The position numbers and the translations under genes were made by a program. A stretch of DNA of 64,000 nucleotides from Lutibacter citreus (GTDB taxonomy: Bacteria > Bacteroidota > Bacteroidia > Flavobacteriales > Flavobacteriaceae): positions 62,001 through 126,000 of the forward strand of contig NZ_QEIH01000010.1 of NCBI RefSeq assembly GCF_003260195.1. Reading direction: 5' to 3'. The notes below the pieces were generated by a model, which searched no databases, had not been told where the DNA came from, and was given only the letters and a program-made list of their open reading frames with translations. Positions 56,335 through 64,000 of the stretch are shown here, piece by piece (within the stretch, counting starts at the first letter, position 1; each line of letters starts with the position of its first letter).

Positions 56335-57873
56335 ATGATCAAAAAATATTTGATAGTATTATCCGCTGTACTTGCAGTCTCTTGCAGTATGGGAGAGCAT
56401 AAGAAAGCAGTAATAATAGAAAAGCCTAATATCATAATCATTTATACAGATGATTTGGGGTATGGAGATGTTGGGTTTAATGGAGCAACGGAAATAAAGA
56501 CACCTAATCTTGATAAATTAGCGAAGGGTGGAGTTCGTTTTACAAATGGATTTGCTTCCTCTGCAACATGTACACCAAGTAGATATGCTTTGTTGACAGG
56601 AGAGTATCCTTGGAGAGAGAAAAATGCTAGAGTACTATCTGGATCTGCACCTTTAATTATTGAAACAGATCAAATGACAATTCCTAAAATGTTAAAAGAA
56701 AATGGATATTACACAGGAATTATAGGAAAATGGCATCTAGGTTTAGGTGCTGGAGAAATGAATTGGAATAATAAAATAACTCCAGGACCAAATGAAGTAG
56801 GTTTTGATTACTCTTATATAATGGCTGCAACACAAGACAGAGTGCCTACCGTTTATATAAAAAATGGAAATGTTGTTGGTTTGGATCCAAAAGATCCAAT
56901 AGAGGTTAGAAATAAAGATAATTTTGAAGGGCAAGTTACGGGTCTAGAAAACCCTGAATTAACAACTATGAAATGGCATCATGGACATAATGGGAGTATT
57001 GTAAATGGTATTTCTCGTATAGGTTATATGAAAGGTGGTGAAAGTGCGAAATGGAAGGATGTAGACATGGCAGACCATTTTTTAGAAGGTGCTCAAGATT
57101 ATGTAAAAAAACATAAAAACGAACCTTTCTTTTTATATTATGCAATGCAACAACCACATGTGCCAAGAACACCACATCCTAGGTTTGTAGGGAAATCGGG
57201 TTTGGGGCCAAGAGGAGATGTAATCTTAGAAGCAGATTGGTGTATTGGTGAATTTATAAAAACCTTAGAACAAGAGGGTTTATTAGAAAACACATTCATA
57301 GTTTTTTCTAGTGATAATGGACCTGTTTTAAATGATGGTTATTACGATGATGCAGAAGAGAAATTAGGGAAACACACTCCTGGAGGTGAATTTAGAGGTG
57401 GGAAATATAGCCTTTTTGAAGCAGGAACACATGTGCCGTTTTTTACTTATTGGAAAGGAACAATTGAACCTAAAGTTTCTGATGCAATGGTATGTCAAAT
57501 AGACTTATTATCTTCGTTGTCAAAATTTGTAGGAAGTGATGTTAAAGTAAAAGATAGTGAAGAATTGTTAGATGTTTTTTTAGGGAAATCTAATAAAGGA
57601 AGAGAAAGTTTAGTAATTGAAGCAATTACGAAAACGGCCTATAAAGAAGGGGATTGGGTTATGATTCCTCCTTATAAGGGGCCTGCTATTAAAAGAAATA
57701 TTGAAATGGGAAGTTCAAAAAATTATCAGTTGTATAACTTAAAAGAAGATGCGAGTCAACAGATTAATTTAGCGGAAATTAATAAAGAAAAACTTCAAGA
57801 ATTGATTTTTAAATTTAACGCAATAAGAGGAGGAAATAAATCCAAATTTATTTCAAAGAAAAATAATAAATAA
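56335..57873 (+). CDS. S1 sulfatase, CTPSR type, lipoprotein
   Basis: A 512-residue sulfatase, partner of the 23168 protein. Lipoprotein signal ends AVSC (Cys17). Formylglycine site C79-T-P-S-R83; metal motifs YTDDLGYGD and SSDNGP; intact GKWHLG. It shares the SRIGYMKGGESAKWKD block and the DYSYIMAATQDRVP block with its paralogue. The next gene starts after a single base, so translation is coupled. Confidence 0.91.
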   Translation: MIKKYLIVLSAVLAVSCSMGEHKKAVIIEKPNIIIIYTDDLGYGDVGFNGATEIKTPNLDKLAKGGVRFTNGFASSATCTPSRYALLTGEYPWREKNARVLSGSAPLIIETDQMTIPKMLKENGYYTGIIGKWHLGLGAGEMNWNNKITPGPNEVGFDYSYIMAATQDRVPTVYIKNGNVVGLDPKDPIEVRNKDNFEGQVTGLENPELTTMKWHHGHNGSIVNGISRIGYMKGGESAKWKDVDMADHFLEGAQDYVKKHKNEPFFLYYAMQQPHVPRTPHPRFVGKSGLGPRGDVILEADWCIGEFIKTLEQEGLLENTFIVFSSDNGPVLNDGYYDDAEEKLGKHTPGGEFRGGKYSLFEAGTHVPFFTYWKGTIEPKVSDAMVCQIDLLSSLSKFVGSDVKVKDSEELLDVFLGKSNKGRESLVIEAITKTAYKEGDWVMIPPYKGPAIKRNIEMGSSKNYQLYNLKEDASQQINLAEINKEKLQELIFKFNAIRGGNKSKFISKKNNK

Positions 57874-57874
57874 G

Positions 57875-59458
57875 ATGAAAATATTCAAATTAATAATTTG
57901 CTTAATTTTGTTAACAACAACAGCAATAAAAGCACAGAAAAAGAAAAGTACAAAACCAAACATCATATTAATCTATGCTGATGATATGGGAAGAGGAATG
58001 TTAAGTAATTATGGACAGAAATACTTTACAACTCCTAATATTGATAGATTAGCGGATCAAGGAATGCGTTTTAATCATGTATATGGATGCAATTTTTGTG
58101 CACCAGCAAGAGCAAGTTTAATAAGTGGTATGCATGATGCTCATTTACAACCTTGGTCTTTTACTCAAGGAGGAGTGTATATGAAACCAGCTAATGAAAT
58201 AAATGTAGCTGAGCTTTCTAAAAAAATTGATAAAGTATCTATTCCTGCTGGTGAAAATGAGGTTTTTTTAGCAACTGTAGCTAAGAATGAGGGATACGTA
58301 ACTGCTGAATTTGGAAAATTAGAATGGGGATTTGCCACATCACCTGAGCGAATAAAGAGTCATGATTGGGATTATCACTTTGGATATTATGATCATAGAA
58401 GATGTCATGGATTTTATCCTCCATTTTTATTTGAAAACGGAAATTTGATTGAAATACCTGGGAATACCCATGTTGATTGTGGGGTTACATTTTCACGGGA
58501 ATCACCAGAAAATTATAAAAAGAGATGGGATATGACGGGTAAAGAAAAATACTCGGAATATGTATTTATGGAGAAAGCATTAAAATTTATAGATGAGAAT
58601 AATCCTAAAATAACGAATAAGCCTTTCTTTATGTATTACTCTAGTCAGTTGCCTCATGGGCCTGTTTCTGTTCCTGAAGTGGATGCTGAATTAAAAAACA
58701 ATCCTGACTTAACCGAGATAGAAAAAGAATTTGGAACCATGGTGAAAATTTTAGATAATAGTGTTGGGAAGCTATATAATCATCTTGATAAATTAGGCCT
58801 TTTAGAAAACACTATTATAATATTTACGGGTGATAATGGACATGAAGTACCTACACTTCAAACAGGAAGAACTGAAGATGGAAAACGTATGTTAAATGGA
58901 GGGAAGTTTGATAATGTAAAAACGAAGTTCTATAGTGATATCAACGGAGATGTATTTGATGGGAATAATGGAATGGCAGGTTTAAAAAGAGCTAGCTGGG
59001 AAGGTGGAGTTAGGGTGCCGTTGTATTGGTTTTGGAAAGGTAAGATTGCAGCGGGTACAGAAAGTAACCAATTGGTAGCAAATTATGATATTTTAAATAC
59101 ACTTTCAGAATTGATAGGAGGTAAGAACTATCATGAAAAGGACAGTAAATCCTATTCAAAAACATTGTTAGGTAGTAAAAGTGATGAGCGTGATTACACA
59201 GTTTTTTCATCAAAAACAGGCCCTGGAATTGTAACTAAAGAAGGATGGAAGCTAAGATATGAAAATAAGAAGAAAGTATTTCAATTGTATTATCTTCCAA
59301 AAGATTATAGAGAAGAAAATGTATTGAACGAAAAGTATCCAAATAAAGTAAAAGAATTAAAAGCAATTCTTCTTAAGGAATGTGACGGTGATTTAGATAA
59401 TGGTGGTTATCCAACATTTTCATTTGCAGTACCTTCTACAAAGGAGAAGAAACATTAA
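57875..59458 (+). CDS. S1 sulfatase, CAPAR type
   Basis: A 527-residue sulfatase, third member of the subgroup with the left-edge gene and the 8497 gene. Signal peptide ends IKA-Q21. Formylglycine site C75-A-P-A-R79; first metal motif YADDMGRG, late motif FTGDNGHE; GKLEWG in place of GKWHLG, followed by the conserved FGYYDHRRCHGFYPPFLFE. It is the last gene of the right-hand block; an intrinsic terminator begins 59 bp after its stop. Confidence 0.91.
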   Translation: MKIFKLIICLILLTTTAIKAQKKKSTKPNIILIYADDMGRGMLSNYGQKYFTTPNIDRLADQGMRFNHVYGCNFCAPARASLISGMHDAHLQPWSFTQGGVYMKPANEINVAELSKKIDKVSIPAGENEVFLATVAKNEGYVTAEFGKLEWGFATSPERIKSHDWDYHFGYYDHRRCHGFYPPFLFENGNLIEIPGNTHVDCGVTFSRESPENYKKRWDMTGKEKYSEYVFMEKALKFIDENNPKITNKPFFMYYSSQLPHGPVSVPEVDAELKNNPDLTEIEKEFGTMVKILDNSVGKLYNHLDKLGLLENTIIIFTGDNGHEVPTLQTGRTEDGKRMLNGGKFDNVKTKFYSDINGDVFDGNNGMAGLKRASWEGGVRVPLYWFWKGKIAAGTESNQLVANYDILNTLSELIGGKNYHEKDSKSYSKTLLGSKSDERDYTVFSSKTGPGIVTKEGWKLRYENKKKVFQLYYLPKDYREENVLNEKYPNKVKELKAILLKECDGDLDNGGYPTFSFAVPSTKEKKH

Positions 59459-59516
59459 CGGAATTACAATAACTGAGAGCAAATTTAAACTCTTGAGAAG
59501 TAATTGTGTTTTATTG

Positions 59517-59556
59517 AACGCAAGATTTTAACAAGTTTAAAATGTTGCGTTTTTTG
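59517..59556 (+). terminator. Intrinsic terminator after the right-hand block
   Basis: A 15-bp stem with one mismatch (59517-59531 with 59537-59551; arms AACGCAAGATTTTAA and TTAAAATGTTGCGTT), a 5-nt loop and a following T run. It fits a rho-independent terminator for the long sulfatase/GH transcription unit. Confidence 0.78.
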
Positions 59557-59663
59557 TTTTCAATAATTAAAAGAAAGTGTTGTTTCTCTTTTAATAAACA
59601 AGGATATTGACTCATAGCGACACTTAAATGAATAGTAAAGACAAGTTGTTTTTTTGTTATGAA

Positions 59664-59671
59664 TACTTTTG
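59664..59671 (+). promoter_or_regulatory. Candidate -7 promoter element before the GH82-like lipoprotein
   Basis: TACTTTTG is a perfect match to TAnnTTTG. It lies downstream of the terminator and 84 bp before the next ATG. No good TTTG is found at the -33 distance, so the call is tentative. Confidence 0.35.
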
Positions 59672-59755
59672 AAGAGTAGTAATGTAAACCATATCATAAA
59701 CTCAACTAATAAGTACATTAAATTATTATTTATTTAAAATTAAGGAATTAGAATC

Positions 59756-61063
59756 ATGAAAAGAATAATTAAATACTTAAGTGTATTATTTTTAGTTGTA
59801 TTATTTTTTAGCTGTTCTAAGAAATTAAACATAACAAAAACTCAAAATGATAAAGTAAAAACTGAATTAGAATCGGTATTATTATCAACAAATAAAGGAG
59901 AATTTTACACATTACCTACTTCTTTTAAGAAAACAGTCAATTTTAAAACAGAGTACAATGTAGATAATGATTTTAGTACAGATGATAGTGAAAAACTTCA
60001 GAAGGCAATTGATAAACTGTCGGATGCTGGAGGTGGGAAAATAGTGATTCCTGAAGGTAACTATTCTTTTAATGAGGTTTCTTTAAAAAAGGATGTTCAT
60101 ATTGAAATAGATAAGGATGCAGTGCTAAGACCTTTTGCTGCTTTGGGTAAAAAAGCGTTGTTAATGTTTTCATTTACAAGTACAAATAAGAATGTACCAT
60201 TAAGAAATACAGGTATTTATTGTACAAACGGAAAATTCACAGTGGATTTAAACTATGTTAGACCATTGGGTAGAGGTTTTAGGTTTTGTATTTTTAAAAA
60301 TGCAGATGGTTTTTTAGTTTCTGACGTTAGTATTTTAGATAATCACACTCAATTTTCAGCATTTGTTTTTAACGGAGAAACAATAAATAATAGAGCTTAT
60401 GGCCCTAAAAATGGGGTTTTAAAAAATGCAAATACTACAAATTCTGATTATGGATATGGTTTAATTCAAATGCAATTAGGAAAGAATATATTCTATAGTA
60501 ATATAAGCGGAATTGGTGGTGCAACATTGCGTTTGGAGCCACATAATAAAAATTTGAGAACGTTAGATGCTGTAAATGTTATAGATAATATTGTAGCTAG
60601 AAATGTAAGATGCACAGAAGGGAATGCGGCAATAATGTTATCTCCCCATTTTATGGCTAATGGTATAGTTGATCTTAGAGATATTACAAGTGTACGTTGT
60701 GGTGCAGCGGTACGAATTGAAGGTGGGTTTATTTCAAAAGATGAAAAAGCATATGGTATTACTAGTATTGGTTCTTTTGATTCTCGTTCAATTATTAGAG
60801 ATGTAAAAGTTACCTATGCAGAAACTGGAGCGCAGGTGAAACCCAAACATTACCGTTATTTACCATGTAATTTAAAAGGGTTAACTACAAAAAATGTGTT
60901 ATCTGAATTTCTGCATGGAGATAGTTTTGAAGGACCATCAATAGCTGGTGTAATATACACTTCTAAATATAGTATTGATTTTAATGAAAGTCATGTTACT
61001 AAATTTGAAGGGCCTAATAATGGACTTCAAAAAGTTGTAAGAGCTGTTGTTAAATGTAATTAA
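59756..61063 (+). CDS. GH82-like beta-helix lipoprotein
   Basis: A 435-residue lipoprotein (signal ending FFSC, Cys20). The helix starts at DDSEKLQKAIDKLSDAGGGK and IPEGNY. The GH82 core is closest here to the classical enzyme: GYGLIQMQ (Q238), GGATLRLEPH (E261), SPHFMANG (H298), CGAAVR, and FEGPSIAGV near the end. The base position is His263 instead of Asp. Of the five family members it is the best candidate for true iota-carrageenase-like activity. It has its own short transcription unit between a terminator and the gap before susC, and as a lipoprotein could sit on the cell surface next to the SusC/D complex. Confidence 0.74.
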   Translation: MKRIIKYLSVLFLVVLFFSCSKKLNITKTQNDKVKTELESVLLSTNKGEFYTLPTSFKKTVNFKTEYNVDNDFSTDDSEKLQKAIDKLSDAGGGKIVIPEGNYSFNEVSLKKDVHIEIDKDAVLRPFAALGKKALLMFSFTSTNKNVPLRNTGIYCTNGKFTVDLNYVRPLGRGFRFCIFKNADGFLVSDVSILDNHTQFSAFVFNGETINNRAYGPKNGVLKNANTTNSDYGYGLIQMQLGKNIFYSNISGIGGATLRLEPHNKNLRTLDAVNVIDNIVARNVRCTEGNAAIMLSPHFMANGIVDLRDITSVRCGAAVRIEGGFISKDEKAYGITSIGSFDSRSIIRDVKVTYAETGAQVKPKHYRYLPCNLKGLTTKNVLSEFLHGDSFEGPSIAGVIYTSKYSIDFNESHVTKFEGPNNGLQKVVRAVVKCN

Positions 61064-61131
61064 ATTGGGGGGAACCAAGATTCGTTAGTGATTGCCAACA
61101 AGAAACAACAGTTGTTGGTGCTGATTTTTAA

Positions 61132-61203
61132 AAAGAATATGTAATTAATATAAAGAACGGAAGAAGTACTTCAGGAAAGCATCAGAAAACTGATTTTAAA
61201 TGA
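61132..61203 (+). pseudogene. Remnant of a sulfatase C terminus
   Basis: After a stop, the frame reads KEYVINIKNGRSTSGKHQKT and DFK before a TGA. NGRSTSGKHQKTD closely follows the usual arylsulfatase tail pattern, seen here in the gene at 54727 as KNGRSTFGANQPTN. Nothing of the catalytic part remains. Short, and judged by eye. Confidence 0.5.
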
Positions 61204-61730
61204 TCCTAATCTTGAATATGGTGAGAGATTGAAGTTATATAAGGATATTTAAATAAATTGATGCTTATTTTAATGGAGAAGATTAATTTTTTCTTTCGAG
61301 GTAGGATTATTTTAAGAGTGAATGATATTTATCCTTCTGATTAATGATTCTATATCAATTATTCCCTACAGATTCTAATTCCTAAAGTCCTAAATATTTT
61401 TTCTTCTTGTAATTGTGAACAATAAGTTAGATTGGATATTCATTCTTTTGATATATAGGATTATAATCACTTAAATATTTATTACAGTTTAATAAGCTAT
61501 TTTGTGTTTCTATTAAATTAAAGAACGAGAAATGATTGATTAAAATAACCTTTAGGTACGCTTAATTAACAGATTATTAGTGTTTTGAATTCTTGAATAC
61601 ATTTAAAGTACTCACAAGAACAAAATTTAAATTTTATTATAATTTTTTATATAGTGATATGCTTAATTGTTATAACGTTGTTCTCTATTAGGCTGTAGAT
61701 GTATTGTTTACTAGAGTAATAACTGATAAG

Positions 61731-61773
61731 TTAACCGTTACTTAGCGGTTACTTTACGGTTCTTTACAGTTTT
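61731..61773. promoter_or_regulatory. 11-bp tandem repeat operator, copy 2, upstream of susC
   Basis: Units TTAACCGTTAC, TTAGCGGTTAC, TTTACGGTTCT and TTACAGTTTT follow each other with 11-, 11- and 10-bp spacing of the GTT core. 32 of 36 bases agree with the copy at 23028. It ends just before a TTTG at 61777, so an activator bound here would touch RNA polymerase from upstream. The likely binder is the membrane regulator encoded at 21790. Confidence 0.72.
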
Positions 61774-61776
61774 TTG

Positions 61777-61807
61777 TTTGAAAGAGTTAATCTAAGTTAT
61801 TTCTTTG
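61777..61807 (+). promoter_or_regulatory. Candidate susC promoter (-33 TTTG, -7 TTTCTTTG)
   Basis: TTTG at 61777-61780 and TTTCTTTG at 61800-61807 are 19 bp apart, the spacing expected for the Bacteroidetes primary sigma factor; only one fixed base of the -7 consensus differs. The predicted start of transcription leaves a leader of about 25 nt before the ATG. Confidence 0.5.
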
Positions 61808-61837
61808 AGCTACAATTTTAATAAAACCAAATTTTTT

Positions 61838-64000
61838 ATGAAACAATTATCAAAACTGAAACTAACTTTAGTGCTTATCCTAAGTTCAATTGGGATCCTT
61901 GCAGCACAGGAGATTAGTGTTACTGGTAAAGTAATGAGCTCCGAGGGCAATGAATTATTACCAGGTGTAAGTATCACAATTAAAGGTACTTCCAAAGGAG
62001 TAACGACCGATTTTGACGGAATTTTCACCATTGAGGCTAATAAAGATGACACTTTATTATTTTCTTATATGGGTTTTAAGGTAAAAGAAATAGTAGTAAC
62101 TGATCAAAAGAATATCAGTGTATTTTTAGATTCTGATGTAAGTTCATTAGATGAAGTGGTTATTGTAGGGTATGGATCTCAACGTAAATCAGATTTAACG
62201 GGTGCTGTTACAAGTGTTGGATCAGCTAAAATTGCTGAACAACCTTCATTAAGAATTGAAGATGCGCTTCAAGGAAAAGTAGGAGGTGTTTCAATTCAGC
62301 GTACAAGTGGTTCTCCAGATGGAGCTTTGCGTGTAAGAATTAGAGGTACAAACTCACTGCAAGGTAACAATTCTCCTCTGTATGTGGTTGATGGTGTTCT
62401 TGGAGCTGATATGAGCGGTATAAGTGTAAATGATATTCAATCAATTGAGGTGTTAAAAGATGCTTCAGCTACAGCAATTTATGGTTCTCAAGGTTCAAAT
62501 GGGGTTATTTTAGTAGCAACCAAGAGAGCTAAATCAGGGACTACAGTTTGGTCTTTTAATTCTAACATAGGTTTTGATAGTCTAGTTAATGATATTAGAA
62601 TACCAACACCTTATGAATATACCCAAATAGCAAATTTAGCTGTTCCCGGATCATTTACTGATACAGAGCAACAAGCTTATTTAGACGACCCTTCGTTGGG
62701 TACAAATTGGACTGATGAAATTTTTAGAACAGGTCTTAAACAAGATTACCAATTTTCTGCCCAAGGTGGTTCAGATAATATTAAGTATTATGTTTCTACT
62801 ACTTATAATGACATAGAAGCCATTGTAGAAAATGATAACTATAAGCGATTTGGATTGCGTTCAAATTTAGATTTTAAATTAAGTGATAAGGCAAAGTTAA
62901 CCGTAAATGTAAATGCATCTAGAATTGAAAGAGAAAGTAGTGATATAGGTGTTAATGCAGCGTCTTTTTATTCTCCTTTATCTCAAAAATATGATGATGA
63001 AGGGAATTATGCATTTGCTCACCATATTGGAAGAGATAATTTAGATAATCCTTTATTTACAATGAATGAAGAGATTACAGATGGAATTACAAACCAAATG
63101 GCTGGGTTAGTTAGATTGGATTTAGATCTTGTAGAAAATTTAACCTATAGTTTTACAGGGGCTGCGTCTACATCGAATCGTAATAGTTCTAGATTTTTTA
63201 GGTATTTGCCAGGTGATGTGCCAAGTACATCAACAGCTAGAATAATTGACAGGCGTAACTTAAGCTTACAAGCTACTAACCAATTGAACTATAGTAATAC
63301 TTTTGGAGAAGATCATTCATTAAATATTACAGCTGTTCAAGAGGTTCAATCAGTACAAAATACCCAAACTCAAATTGATGCAACTAATTTTATTTCTACT
63401 ACATTAGGATATAGAAATTTAAATTTAGCAGAAAGTATTGCTTCAACAAATGAAGCCCAAAATAGAAACTTTCAACTAGCATCGTTTATGGGGAGGGTAA
63501 ATTATGGGTATAAAAACACATACTTATTTACAGCTTCCATGAGAGCTGATGGTTCCTCTAAGTTTGCAAAGGGTAATAAATGGGCTTATTTTCCATCTGC
63601 TGCTTTTGCGTGGAAACTATCTAACGAAGCATTTTTAGAAGATTCTGATAATGTAGACCTATTTAAATTACGTTTAAGTTATGGTAAAGTGGGGAGTCAA
63701 TCTATTAATCCGTATCAAACATTTTCAACATTAATTGCTCCAACAACAGGTGGGGTTCCTGTTGAAAACGGAACTTTAACAATTCCAATATTACTTGGAG
63801 ATCCTGCAAGTCCAGATTTAAAATGGGAAACTACAGCACAGTATGACATAGGTGTTGATTTAGAAATGTTTGATGGTTTATTATCTGTTGTTGCAGATTA
63901 CTATTATAAAAAGACATCTGACTTATTATATTCAAGACCTACGCCACTTTTGGCAGGAAATGTAAATCCGTTTGTAACTGAGAATATTGGTGAAATGGAA
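61838..64000 (+). CDS. susC: SusC-type TonB-dependent outer-membrane receptor (3' end outside window)
   Basis: 721 codons are visible without a stop up to the window edge; a full protein would have about 1000 residues. A signal peptide ends ILAA-Q24. A carboxypeptidase-regulatory-like domain follows (VTGKVMSSEGNELLPGVSI to about residue 100), then the plug with SLDEVVIVGYGSQRKSDLTG, LQGKVGGV, PLYVVDGV and YGSQGSNGVILV, typical of the SusC/RagA family. The remainder is the start of the beta-barrel. It imports oligosaccharides with its SusD partner, which should be encoded directly downstream. Upstream lie an 11-bp tandem repeat operator and a good promoter, so this is probably the first gene of a separate unit. 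Confidence 0.96.
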   Translation, partial: MKQLSKLKLTLVLILSSIGILAAQEISVTGKVMSSEGNELLPGVSITIKGTSKGVTTDFDGIFTIEANKDDTLLFSYMGFKVKEIVVTDQKNISVFLDSDVSSLDEVVIVGYGSQRKSDLTGAVTSVGSAKIAEQPSLRIEDALQGKVGGVSIQRTSGSPDGALRVRIRGTNSLQGNNSPLYVVDGVLGADMSGISVNDIQSIEVLKDASATAIYGSQGSNGVILVATKRAKSGTTVWSFNSNIGFDSLVNDIRIPTPYEYTQIANLAVPGSFTDTEQQAYLDDPSLGTNWTDEIFRTGLKQDYQFSAQGGSDNIKYYVSTTYNDIEAIVENDNYKRFGLRSNLDFKLSDKAKLTVNVNASRIERESSDIGVNAASFYSPLSQKYDDEGNYAFAHHIGRDNLDNPLFTMNEEITDGITNQMAGLVRLDLDLVENLTYSFTGAASTSNRNSSRFFRYLPGDVPSTSTARIIDRRNLSLQATNQLNYSNTFGEDHSLNITAVQEVQSVQNTQTQIDATNFISTTLGYRNLNLAESIASTNEAQNRNFQLASFMGRVNYGYKNTYLFTASMRADGSSKFAKGNKWAYFPSAAFAWKLSNEAFLEDSDNVDLFKLRLSYGKVGSQSINPYQTFSTLIAPTTGGVPVENGTLTIPILLGDPASPDLKWETTAQYDIGVDLEMFDGLLSVVADYYYKKTSDLLYSRPTPLLAGNVNPFVTENIGEME

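Larger units (their letters stand above)
61064..61837. other. Intergenic gap of 774 bp upstream of susC
   Basis: The first 140 bp contain the sulfatase-tail remnant (61132-61203). From 61204 to about 61700 no frame or repeat is recognised, apart from an overlapping 32-codon frame (61151-61252, with VLQESIRKLILNDPNLEYGE) that may be coincidental. The last 110 bp hold the second 11-bp tandem repeat cluster and a candidate promoter. Confidence 0.6.

Noticed and set aside
1..61063. Glycosaminoglycan (heparan/chondroitin) utilization locus
   Set aside because: SGSH-like and iduronate-2-sulfatase-like proteins and NagB would fit, but no GAG lyase (PL8, PL12, PL13) or unsaturated glucuronyl hydrolase (GH88) is present, while GH82-like and GH27 proteins point to galactans. 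It remains a minor alternative.
1..64000. Mobile elements, CRISPR arrays, tRNA or rRNA genes
   Set aside because: No transposase or integrase, no regularly spaced repeats and no tRNA-like or rRNA sequence was noticed. The only shared repeats are the two 11-bp operator clusters and paralogous genes.

Overview
The window is AT-rich and tightly packed. It has Bacteroidetes hallmarks: a SusC-type TonB-dependent receptor, many SPII lipoprotein signals with a short lipobox, a type IX secretion sorting domain, TAnnTTTG-like promoter elements and no clear Shine-Dalgarno sites. The enzyme content points to a marine Flavobacteriia-type alga or sulfated-glycan degrader. Almost everything reads on the + strand. 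It is a very large sulfatase-rich polysaccharide utilization locus (PUL): 17 S1-type sulfatases (one cut by the left edge), three further degraded sulfatase remnants, three GH2-type enzymes, two GH3 genes (one broken), one GH95, one GH27, two beta-propeller (GH43/GH117-like) proteins and five GH82 (iota-carrageenase family)-like beta-helix proteins.

Left block (1-21361): sulfatases and GH2/GH3 enzymes surround a small cytoplasmic module made of a XylR-like regulator (sugar-binding domain plus AraC HTH), a ROK sugar kinase and NagB (glucosamine-6-phosphate deaminase). An MFS sugar importer lies further on. This suggests an amino sugar is among the products; no NagA is seen. A strong bidirectional hairpin terminator (21537-21578) closes the block.

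Control island (21790-23167): the only minus-strand gene encodes a predicted ToxR/CadC-like membrane regulator (N-terminal OmpR-type winged helix, one membrane helix, large external domain). Upstream of it lies a run of 11-bp tandem repeats (consensus TTANCGGTTAC). An almost identical run occurs once more, 38.7 kb away, just upstream of susC. Both sit the same distance (34 bp) before a candidate -7 promoter element. I infer that this regulator switches on both the long sulfatase/GH transcription unit and the susC unit.

Right block (23168-59458): sulfatases, GH2, a broken GH3, propeller proteins, GH95, GH27 and GH82-like proteins in closely spaced or overlapping genes, interrupted by gaps of about 230-420 bp. 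It ends at an intrinsic terminator (59517-59556). A separate GH82-like lipoprotein gene and then susC follow; susD is presumably beyond the right edge.

Working model (inference): the T9SS-exported and surface enzymes cut a heavily sulfated galactan-like polymer, SusC imports oligosaccharides, periplasmic and lipoprotein sulfatases strip sulfate in many positions, GH2/GH27/GH95/GH3 and the propeller enzymes release monosaccharides, and the MFS importer, kinase and NagB take part of them into central metabolism. The GH82 relatives argue for a red-algal carrageenan-like galactan, but all five lack the aspartate that acts as catalytic base in characterised GH82 enzymes, and the GH95 and amino-sugar genes are not explained by plain carrageenan. 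The exact substrate is therefore open.
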